NCBI GenBank assembly: GCA_902766445.1
Contig: CACXDP010000066.1
Span: 1-35,196 of the forward strand
Source: an uncultured Coriobacteriaceae bacterium
Lineage (GTDB): Bacteria; Actinomycetota; Coriobacteriia; Coriobacteriales; Atopobiaceae
Reading direction: 5' to 3'
Length of the DNA: 35,196 bases
Below, piece after piece: positions 16,863-23,208 of the stretch. The stretch's first letter is position 1. Each line of letters opens with the position of its first letter. The position numbers and the translations under genes were made by a program. Under the pieces are notes generated by a model. The model worked only from the letters and a program-made list of their open reading frames with translations, was not told the origin of the DNA and made no database searches.

Positions 16863-17897
16863 CTACGAGGCCGCGCCGTCACTTCTCTCCCCGGGACTCA
16901 CGAGCGGGAAGCACCCGAGATAGCGGAAAACGAATTCGGGTCGCTCCTTCTGAACCGCGTCGAAGGCGTCGCGTCCGCCGCCCGAGGTCTCCACCAGATA
17001 CGCGTAGCGCCCAAGCTCGGACTTCTCAGGACGGTCATGAACGGCTACGACCTCGAGGCCCGCCGCCTCCACGCTTGTCAGCAACTCGGCCAGATCCTCG
17101 ACTCCGCCCGCAGCGGTGAAGGCCATGCGATCGTCTGGCCCCGCGACCGGCGCTTCGGTCGAGAGCACGTAGAAGCGCGTCTTGTTGGCGTCATTCATCT
17201 GGATGGCCTCAGCCGCAACCTCCAAACCGTAGACCCGCGCTGCAGCCCTCGCCCCTATCGCGGCACAGTCTCCCTCCTTGCTCTCGGCGGCCATTCTTGC
17301 GCCTTCAGCCGTACTCGACACCTCGACTACCTCCGCTTGCGGAAGGTGCTCAGAAAGCCATTCTTTCCCCTGCGCGATGCCTTGCTTGTGGGAATAGACC
17401 GTCCGTATGTCATCTAGCTTCGTACCTGGCTTGACGAGTAGGTTCTGGTCTATGGGCAGCTCGACCTCCCCCACTATGGAGACCTGCTCATGGCCAACGA
17501 CTTCGTCCAAATACTCGGCGATGGGTCCACCGATGGCATTCTCCTGCGGGATGACGGCATAATCGGTCTCGCCATCAAGCATAGCCTTCACCGACGCCGT
17601 CACGTCCTCGGCGGGAAGGTAGGTCCCCTGTCCACCAAAGAAGGCCTCGCACGCCTCCTGCGTGTAGGTACCCTCGGGACCAAGGTAGCTCACGCTCGCG
17701 TCCGCATAGTCCGGATGTGCCGATGCCGAAGTCGGTTCCTCGGCAGTCGCTGCGTCGGCCTCGTTCGCGACGGCGTTCGTCTCGACAGAGCTTGTTTCGG
17801 ACGAGTCGCTCGATACAGCGGTCCCCGTCGAACAACTCGCACACGCAAGCGACATGGCCAACAACACTGTCAAGAAACGAGTTTGTCCGTTCACCAT
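16863..17897 (-). CDS. Exported prephenate-dehydratase-like lipoprotein with ACT domain
   Basis: This 344-residue protein starts at ATG 17897, behind AAGGAG. The first ~22 residues look like a lipoprotein signal (hydrophobic run LTVLLAMSLACASC with Cys19 or Cys22 as the lipid site), then a Ser/Thr/Glu/Ala linker. From about residue 71 it follows prephenate dehydratase: YLGPEGTYTQEAC, IPQENAIGGP, VYSHKQGIAQGKEWL and the catalytic-type motif NKTRFYVLS near 240. The last ~80 residues resemble the regulatory ACT domain (HDRPEKSELGRYAYLVE; YLGCFPLV), with ESRP changed to HDRP. The enzyme is normally cytosolic and turns prephenate into phenylpyruvate for phenylalanine synthesis; secretion is unexpected. 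Neighbours are not aromatic amino acid genes. It may be an exported enzyme or an aromatic-ligand sensor. Confidence 0.82.
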   Translation of the reverse strand: MVNGQTRFLTVLLAMSLACASCSTGTAVSSDSSETSSVETNAVANEADAATAEEPTSASAHPDYADASVSYLGPEGTYTQEACEAFFGGQGTYLPAEDVTASVKAMLDGETDYAVIPQENAIGGPIAEYLDEVVGHEQVSIVGEVELPIDQNLLVKPGTKLDDIRTVYSHKQGIAQGKEWLSEHLPQAEVVEVSSTAEGARMAAESKEGDCAAIGARAAARVYGLEVAAEAIQMNDANKTRFYVLSTEAPVAGPDDRMAFTAAGGVEDLAELLTSVEAAGLEVVAVHDRPEKSELGRYAYLVETSGGGRDAFDAVQKERPEFVFRYLGCFPLVSPGERSDGAAS

Positions 17898-17946
17898 CTT
17901 GAAATCACTCCTTACTACCTGCATCTCATACGAAGTGAGTGCCCAC

Positions 17947-17967
17947 GGGGACTGTCCCCTTTGTCAC
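17947..17967. repeat. Short GGGGACTGTCCCC element
   Basis: GGGGACTGTCCCCTTTGTCAC matches one half of the palindrome found inside the helicase gene at 6964-7022. It lies in the 75 base gap between the DUF434-type gene and the prephenate-dehydratase-like gene, close to the stop of the former. Confidence 0.6.
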
Positions 17968-17972
17968 CTATG

Positions 17973-18671
17973 CTACCAGACCTTGATTGCCTGCGCGGCT
18001 GTCAGACCTAGGCAATGCCTCGCGAGGTTCACCCAGCTTTCGCAGTAATCCAAGACCACCGAGTCAGAAGAAATGACGTTCTTCTTTCCATACAGCAGAC
18101 GGTCCACCCCACCCACGACGCGGATGTCCAAGGCAAAGGGATACGTCTCGCCCACGTCGGCTAGCAGAGATTTCAGGCGGCCCGAATTGGAAACCGGCTC
18201 GTCTAGCAGGACGTTCACCGTCCGGACCTCCGCGTCTCGCAACACGTCGAATAGCAGACGTATCGCATCGGATGTCACCGGGAGGATTCTGTACGTACCA
18301 CGAAGCGAGGCCAAGTCGCGAACCGCACCGTCCATGCAGGACAGGAGCGTCGAGTCGCTCAGCATGACCTCGATCGTGATGATCGCGTTGAATCCGTCGA
18401 TCCAGACATCCTGGTCACGGAGGCATTCGATGGGAATCTCTTTGGCACGACGACCTGCCAGTCGCTCCTCCGTGTCGATGCTCCTCATGATTGCGGCACG
18501 CTGCCGGTCAGACAGCTGGAAGTGGTCTCCCACAAAGGTGGTCGCCTGCTTGAGTCCATAGCCATGGTTGATCAGGTAGCCGATGTGCTCCGAGGCCACA
18601 CGCATGGTCTGCCGCGCCTCCTCGGAGAAGTGCCGGTCGTCCTTAGGAACGTAACCACGTTTTGCCTGCAT
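17973..18671 (-). CDS. DUF434-type protein with PIN-like C-terminal domain
   Basis: This 232-residue protein starts at ATG 18671 behind AAGGGGTG. The first ~60 residues (KRGYVPKDDRHF, ATTFVGDHFQLSDRQR, AIMRS) match the DUF434 type of domain. The rest has acidic residues at strand ends in an order like PIN/NYN nucleases: VWIDGFNAIITIE, VLLDEPVSNSG, SSDSVVLDYCESW. A metal-dependent nuclease role is inference only. It follows a six-helix membrane protein by 21 bases and precedes the exported prephenate-dehydratase-like gene, so it sits in a minus-strand operon of poorly known genes. Confidence 0.7.
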   Translation of the reverse strand: MQAKRGYVPKDDRHFSEEARQTMRVASEHIGYLINHGYGLKQATTFVGDHFQLSDRQRAAIMRSIDTEERLAGRRAKEIPIECLRDQDVWIDGFNAIITIEVMLSDSTLLSCMDGAVRDLASLRGTYRILPVTSDAIRLLFDVLRDAEVRTVNVLLDEPVSNSGRLKSLLADVGETYPFALDIRVVGGVDRLLYGKKNVISSDSVVLDYCESWVNLARHCLGLTAAQAIKVW

Positions 18672-18692
18672 AGAACACCCCTTCACGACGCG

Positions 18693-19232
18693 CTAACCTG
18701 AGAACAGCGCTATGAGTCCCGTCACGACGGCAGCCAAAAGCAGCGGAATCGCCCCGTCTATGAAGGCCGGCCCCGCCTCGAGTCCATAAAACAGCTGGTA
18801 GCAGACGAGACTGATGGCGACGCCGAGCAAGCAGAGCGCCATCAGTCCCCAGCCAAGCCCTGGAGAGACCAACCCCTGCGCAACGAGGGTATTTGCCTCC
18901 AGAAGGGCAACCGTCGCCCACAAGACGATGATGAGCAGCTCAGACGTCACAGGCCGGTGCAGCAGCCCGCGCGTAACGCCCACCAGCATCACGTAGCTCA
19001 CAACTCCACCGACGACGAGAGCCATACCTGGCACGAGGCCACCCGTGAAATCGAGCCCCTGAAAGATGTCGCTCAGACCCAAGACGCCCAAAACTGCCGC
19101 AGGGATGAGCAGCCAACCACTCGTCAGTCCCCGGATTGGCCGCCTGTGATTGAATGCCACAACCCACCAAGCCAGATAGAAGGCAAAGCAGAGCACCAGC
19201 TTGATGTTCCCCGCGCGAATGTAGTTGCCCAC
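18693..19232 (-). CDS. Hypothetical six-helix membrane protein
   Basis: This 179-residue protein has about six hydrophobic segments: LVLCFAFYLAWWVVAF, LLIPAAVLGVLGLSDIF, VPGMALVVGGVVSYVMLVG, LLIIVLWATVALLEANTL, LMALCLLGVAISLVCYQLF and IPLLLAAVVTGLIALF. I do not recognise the family. GTG 19232 is chosen because GAGAGGGGGG lies at the right distance upstream; ATG 19262 and GTG 19283 lack such a site. A 48-residue membrane protein gene lies directly upstream and the DUF434-type gene directly downstream, so all three are likely co-expressed. Confidence 0.7.
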   Translation of the reverse strand: MGNYIRAGNIKLVLCFAFYLAWWVVAFNHRRPIRGLTSGWLLIPAAVLGVLGLSDIFQGLDFTGGLVPGMALVVGGVVSYVMLVGVTRGLLHRPVTSELLIIVLWATVALLEANTLVAQGLVSPGLGWGLMALCLLGVAISLVCYQLFYGLEAGPAFIDGAIPLLLAAVVTGLIALFSG

Positions 19233-19283
19233 CGTATCCCCCCTCTCGTGTGCCATTGCCATTGTGCCACGAATTCGTAGCAC

Positions 19284-19430
19284 CTACGCCGGATTCGTCG
19301 TCATGATCACCACGACCGTAGCCAAGCTCGCCATGATCGCGCACACGACGGCAATCAGGCGCTGCCTGCCCTTGTCACCGTCCCATATTGTCGTACTCAG
19401 CTGCTCCCCACCGCAATTGTTACCAGACAT
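19284..19430 (-). CDS. Small single-pass membrane protein, 48 residues
   Basis: The frame starts at ATG 19430 with a strong GAGGAG site 6 bases upstream and ends with TAG at 19284. The protein has a polar start (MSGNNCGGEQLSTTIWDGDK), two arginines, then one hydrophobic helix (LIAVVCAIMASLATVVVIM). No family is recognised. Its stop lies 51 bases before the start of the six-helix membrane protein, and no other gene occupies this stretch, which makes a real small gene likely. It would be the first gene of the minus-strand operon, divergent from the phospholipase-like gene. Confidence 0.6.
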   Translation of the reverse strand: MSGNNCGGEQLSTTIWDGDKGRQRLIAVVCAIMASLATVVVIMTTNPA

Positions 19431-19546
19431 GCCCGTCTCCTCTCATCCGCTGTTCGCGCAACCTTCGACCAAAGACACCCTACCGCAGGCATGGGACATA
19501 AATTGCACGCGTTCCTCACGGCCATGCGCTGTGGTAGGATGAGTAC

Positions 19547-20269
19547 ATGCCAAGTTGGAACGTACATATTGCCCATACGGAGAGACTGCTCGCCTCGGAG
19601 GAGTCGTGTCTGCGCTGCGTGCGCGACCGCGACGCATTTCTTCTTGGCAATCTGGTGCCCGACATCTACGTGGGCTACATGGTGCCCGACGTCTCGCACA
19701 AAATTCCCTACAAAGACTCCCATTACGCCGACCCAACGGCCATCCCCGCACCGGACGCAGGCCGCTTTTACCGCAACTACGTGCGGGGACGCGAGGCTAC
19801 CGACCTCGAGCTCGGCGCCTGGTGCCACCTGTTGTGCGACCATTACTACAATCTGCGCACCAGCGAGTACATCGCAAGCATCGGCGTAAAGCCAAGTGAT
19901 CAGACACGCGAACGCAAGCAGGCGGACTTTGCCCTCTACGGACGCACGCTCGACATATCGCTCGAACCGCGTCTGACCGATGAGGTCTTGGCACAGTGCG
20001 CAGCATTCAGGCAGTATGCACTCGATGAAGAGGACTTGCGACGCACGGTGGTGTCAGCGCGCAGAATACTTCGAACGAACCAAGAGGAGCATCTGGACGT
20101 TACGCCGACCTATGACCTGCTCACCGTGGAATTCTTTCGCACGACGTCGCACGAGGTGGACGAGACACTGATACGCGCGTTGGGAATGTATCTGCGGGGC
20201 GAGGACGCCTCCGAGCTGGGGTCGTTCCCCGCGAGTGAAGAATCCCCGCCGGGAGGCACCGAGCAATGA
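19547..20269 (+). CDS. Zinc-dependent phospholipase C-like protein
   Basis: This 240-residue protein has the His/Asp pattern of the zinc-dependent phospholipase C/S1-P1 fold: WNVHIAH at 4-10, NLVPD at 35-39, KDSHY at 56-60 and AWCHLLCDHYYN at 91-102 (H94, D98, H99). It has no signal peptide, so a cytosolic hydrolase is more likely than a secreted toxin. The actual substrate is unknown. The stop codon overlaps the start of a GntR regulator (ATGA at 20266-20269), so the two are translationally coupled. A TAGGAT box 6 bases before the ATG would give a nearly leaderless transcript, but GGATGAG can also serve as ribosome site. Confidence 0.75.
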   Translation: MPSWNVHIAHTERLLASEESCLRCVRDRDAFLLGNLVPDIYVGYMVPDVSHKIPYKDSHYADPTAIPAPDAGRFYRNYVRGREATDLELGAWCHLLCDHYYNLRTSEYIASIGVKPSDQTRERKQADFALYGRTLDISLEPRLTDEVLAQCAAFRQYALDEEDLRRTVVSARRILRTNQEEHLDVTPTYDLLTVEFFRTTSHEVDETLIRALGMYLRGEDASELGSFPASEESPPGGTEQ

Positions 20270-21045
20270 GCACTGGAACTGCAGAGGCTTCCGAAACCGA
20301 ACTCATCGCCGAGAGCGCACTCGCAGACGACGAGGGGCCACTCTATGCGCGCATTGCCGATTACGTTCGGGAGCGGGTTTATAGCAAGGAATGGGGTGTG
20401 GGCGAGCCGATACCTTCCGAAAACGACCTTCGGGACATGCTCGGCGTGGCCCGCGGAACCGTGCAGAAGGCCATTCGCGCACTTGTTGACGAGGGCCTAC
20501 TCGTGCAGCAACGTGGTCGCGGTACCTTCGTGACGCAACCCCTCATGGCACGGCCCAGCACGACGAGGCTCCTCTCGTTTGCCGAGTCCATGGATGCACA
20601 GGATCTCCCCTACCAGACACGAGTAGTCGAACAGCGCATAGAACCAGCTAGCACGACCTGCGCTCGTGCCCTCAGCATTACACTAGGAGCGAAGCACCTC
20701 TTCCTCATGCGCGTGCGCACCTTGGACAACCGTCCTGTCATGCTCATCGAGAGCCACCTCAACCTTGACGCATGTCCGGGACTCCAGAATGCGGACTTCG
20801 AGAATGAGGGCGTGTTTGCGGCGGTCGAGAGGTCAAGCGGTCAAGCGGTGGGACGTTGCGAGATGAGCTATAGCGCCCGCGTGGCGGGCAGATCGCGCGG
20901 ACGGTGGCTCGAGTGCGACGAACACGCCCCCGTGCTCAACATCGACCAGCTTGTACGACTTGATGACGGGACGCCCTTTGAATGGGGCAGCGTGTGGCTA
21001 CCCGCCAATCGTTGTGTGATTCTGAGCGACACCGTCCGCGCATAG
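20266..21045 (+). CDS. GntR/HutC-family transcriptional regulator with UTRA domain
   Basis: This 259-residue protein has a short acidic start, a GntR winged helix (about 25-90: LYARIADYVRERVYS, PIPSENDLRDMLGVARGTVQ, GLLVQQRGRGTFV) and a UTRA effector domain (about 105-250: LSFAESMDAQDL, HLFLMRVRTLDNRPVMLIES, FEWGSVWLPANRC). UTRA regulators bind small sugar, phosphonate or amino acid ligands. The start overlaps the previous gene by the ATGA motif. The ligand is unknown; the coupled gene suggests it controls that hydrolase or its pathway. It converges on mtnN with only 16 bases between stops. Confidence 0.9.
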   Translation: MSTGTAEASETELIAESALADDEGPLYARIADYVRERVYSKEWGVGEPIPSENDLRDMLGVARGTVQKAIRALVDEGLLVQQRGRGTFVTQPLMARPSTTRLLSFAESMDAQDLPYQTRVVEQRIEPASTTCARALSITLGAKHLFLMRVRTLDNRPVMLIESHLNLDACPGLQNADFENEGVFAAVERSSGQAVGRCEMSYSARVAGRSRGRWLECDEHAPVLNIDQLVRLDDGTPFEWGSVWLPANRCVILSDTVRA

Positions 21046-21061
21046 AGGGCGAAAAGGGCGC

Positions 21062-21760
21062 CTATCGCACGCAGCGCTCCACGATGCGCGCGCAGCGTTC
21101 GGCAGCTTGTTGTTGGAAGGTCTCGAAGTCCATACTGGACGAACCATCGGCTTTATCGGAGATGGCCCGCACAATCACGAAGGGGACCTCGTTGAGACAG
21201 CACACCTGAGCAATGGCCGCGCCTTCCATCTCGCAGCAAAGCGCGCCGAACTCATGCGAGATGCGGACCTTGTCGGACTGTCCTGACACGAAGACGTCGC
21301 CCGATGCGATTCGACCCTCTCGCACGCCCACTTCTGGCGCGACCTCCGCCGCGGCTTCGCACACCTTCGCACGCAGTTCGGCCGACGCGGGGAAGCCCAA
21401 CTCATCAAATCCTGGAATGTAGCCCAGCTGGAAGCCGAGCTCCGTAATGTCGTAGTCATGTTGGACCGCATCGGTCGAGACTACGATGTCACCGATGTCG
21501 ATGCTGGCATCGAGCGAGCCGGCGACACCCGTGTTTATGATGGCTGTCACCCCAAAGCGCAGGATGAGCGTCTGGGCGCATACCGCCGCATTGACCTTGC
21601 CGTAGCCACACTTCACCACGACGACCTCAGATTTGCCAAGCGTTCCCACGAAGAACTCCATCTGTGACACGAGTTCCGTGCGCGCATCTATGAGGTTGCT
21701 CTTGAGGTGCTCCACCTCAGAGTCCATCGCACCGATGATCCCGAACCGACGCATCGCCAT
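21062..21760 (-). CDS. mtnN: 5'-methylthioadenosine/S-adenosylhomocysteine nucleosidase
   Basis: This 232-residue protein has typical MTAN signatures: GIIGAMDSEVEHL at the start, NTGVAGSLD, HDYDITELGF, the ribose-binding CEMEGAAIAQ and the catalytic-Asp motif RAISDKADG. It cleaves methylthioadenosine and S-adenosylhomocysteine in the cytosol as part of methionine salvage and methyl-cycle detoxification. ATG 21760 is chosen for the GGGAGG site 5-6 bases upstream; the frame stays open a little further up without one. Length is normal for the family. Confidence 0.95.
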   Translation of the reverse strand: MAMRRFGIIGAMDSEVEHLKSNLIDARTELVSQMEFFVGTLGKSEVVVVKCGYGKVNAAVCAQTLILRFGVTAIINTGVAGSLDASIDIGDIVVSTDAVQHDYDITELGFQLGYIPGFDELGFPASAELRAKVCEAAAEVAPEVGVREGRIASGDVFVSGQSDKVRISHEFGALCCEMEGAAIAQVCCLNEVPFVIVRAISDKADGSSSMDFETFQQQAAERCARIVERCVR

Positions 21761-21839
21761 CCCTACCTCCCGCTCTGGTTTACCGTGCGAAGATGGTACA
21801 CTCCCCCGCAATGCGTTGCAAGACGTGCGGAAGGATCAG

Positions 21840-21905
21840 TGACCGCTAGCCCACAGTGGGATCGTGGTCATTTTTGACCACGATCCCACTGTGGGCTAGC
21901 GGTCA
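21840..21905. repeat. 66 bp perfect palindrome, family C, copy 1
   Basis: Two 31 base arms (21840-21870 and 21875-21905) are exact reverse complements around the loop TTTT. The arm begins TGACCGCTAGCCCACAGTGG. The same arm sequence recurs at 32952-33017 and 34633-34698 with loop AAAG. This copy lies 7 bases beyond the stop of the last gene of the phospho-signalling cluster and upstream of mtnN. It is likely to form a very stable RNA hairpin and may act as a terminator. Confidence 0.9.
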
Positions 21906-21912
21906 ATTGTCC

Positions 21913-22380
21913 TCAGAAATCTAGGCCAAGCTTGCCTGCTTCCTCGCGAATCTTCTGATCGATCTCGTCGCCCTTCTCAAGAACCTCCTCGGGCACGGTC
22001 TCCCTCACGACCTCCTCAGTCTTTTTGCGCACATCGCGAACCTGATCGGTGACGGTTTCCTTCAGGGTATTCTTGTTCTCATTGCTCTCATTCTGGGCGT
22101 TCATATCCTCGGTCGGTTTCTCGTCCTTGGCTTCGTTCTCCGCCACTGTCGCAGTGTTGTCGGGCGTCGCAGTGCTTTCGGGCATCGCAGTGCCGTCGGG
22201 CATCTTTCCGGTAGTCTCATCATCGGTCCGCCCCTCATCCTCGACCGAATCATCTTCTTCATACGCTGTCTCATCAAAGAGCTTTTCGGCCTCCTCAGGA
22301 AGCGCACCCCTCATGACGCACTCGAAGTCTTCAATCAGGCCGTCGTCATCCAGGGAGATGTCATACACGTCAGCGAAAAC
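21913..22380 (-). pseudogene. C-terminal half of zinc-ribbon membrane protein, after in-frame amber stop
   Basis: The frame continues without shift after the TAG at 22381-22383: VFADVYDISLDDDGLIEDFE runs straight on from the upstream TYRVIAEWANKNE. About 155 residues follow: the end of a folded domain, an acidic low-complexity stretch rich in Asp, Glu, Thr and Pro, and a helical tail (VRDVRKKTEEVVRETVPEEV, DEIDQKIREEAGKLGL). The first possible internal start, GTG 22368, has no good ribosome site. So this is either the tail of one gene broken by a nonsense mutation, or a part made only by readthrough. A perfect palindrome follows the stop. Confidence 0.65.
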
Positions 22381-23091
22381 CTACTCGTTCTTGTTGGCCC
22401 ACTCCGCGATGACGCGATAGGTGTCCTCGTCAATCTCTACAACTTCGGGATTCTCGATAAGGGTTCTCACATAATCGATGATCGTTGTGCTTGAGTTGTC
22501 GGTATAGGAATTGTCGGTGTAAGAGTTGTCAGTGTAGGAGTTGTCAACAAACACGTTGCTTATCTCGCGTACGACCTGCTCGTATACGCCGCTCCGCGGG
22601 CTCAGATAGGGGACAACGCGCTCGACGACTGGTGTGACGGCGACAACGGTATCCTGCGGAGCCGCCTTACTCGTGCTCTTGCTCGTGTCCGTCGCATCCC
22701 CGTAAAGCATCGAGATAAAGTTCTGGATGATCAACACAAGAGAAGCATCCTCGTCGCTCTTCTTGCTCTTTTTCTTGTCTTTGTCCTCGTCCTTGTCGCT
22801 GGCCTCTTCAACCTTGACAACGCCAGTTTGACGCGTAGAATCCGCGCCAGCCGACTTGCTCGTGGTGATCAGGGCGAAGGCACCGACGCCAATCGTCAAG
22901 ATGAGGAGGACGCAGAGGGCAACTATCAGACCCTGATTGCGCCTAGGCGCGACATTTACGCTGGTAGGTTGTGCAGTCGGTACCTGGGTCGGCGCATAGC
23001 CGTAGTTAGACATGCTGTCAAGAGGTGCACCGCACCTGGAGCAAAACGCCCCTCCGTCGTTGTTTGTGAACCCACAGTTTGCGCAATACAT
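22381..23091 (-). CDS. Zinc-ribbon membrane protein, N-terminal part before amber stop
   Basis: This 236-residue protein starts at ATG 23091 behind GGGGGAG. It opens with a zinc ribbon (MYCANCGFTNNDGGAFCSRC), then a Pro/Thr linker, one membrane helix (GLIVALCVLLILTIGVGAFA) and a lysine/aspartate-rich stretch (DEDKDKKKSKKSDEDAS). The outer part includes three to four DNSYT repeats and ends in TYRVIAEWANKNE before TAG. The in-frame sequence after the stop looks like its natural continuation. The topology (zinc ribbon inside, domain outside) matches the other membrane proteins of the cluster. It is the last gene of the cluster, and it probably has its own promoter in the 117 bases before it. Confidence 0.75.
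   Translation of the reverse strand: MYCANCGFTNNDGGAFCSRCGAPLDSMSNYGYAPTQVPTAQPTSVNVAPRRNQGLIVALCVLLILTIGVGAFALITTSKSAGADSTRQTGVVKVEEASDKDEDKDKKKSKKSDEDASLVLIIQNFISMLYGDATDTSKSTSKAAPQDTVVAVTPVVERVVPYLSPRSGVYEQVVREISNVFVDNSYTDNSYTDNSYTDNSSTTIIDYVRTLIENPEVVEIDEDTYRVIAEWANKNE
22496..22555. repeat. 15 bp tandem repeat coding DNSYT
   Basis: Three good and one diverged copies of the 15 base unit TTGTCGGTGTAGGAG (plus-strand sense) encode successive DNSYT pentapeptides in the zinc-ribbon membrane protein. Copy number could vary by slippage without shifting the frame. Confidence 0.75.
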
Positions 23092-23125
23092 GATCTCCCC
23101 CAATCTTTGCTAAGGTTTTTCGCTG

Positions 23126-23154
23126 AATACAATCTACCAAAGCAACAAGGACAA
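23126..23154 (-). promoter_or_regulatory. Candidate promoter of the zinc-ribbon membrane protein gene
   Basis: On the minus strand TTGTCC (23154-23149) is followed after exactly 17 bases by TGTATT (23131-23126). It lies in the gap after the PP2C gene, 35 bases before the ATG. The match to consensus is moderate. Confidence 0.35.
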
Positions 23155-23208
23155 TTTTGCGTTACCGAAAGCGAAGGAAACGACACTTGTCCCTGATTGG
23201 GCTACTGA

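Noticed and set aside
21840-21905. Insertion sequence end
   Set aside because: No transposase lies nearby, and the element is a single closed palindrome rather than the two ends of a longer unit.
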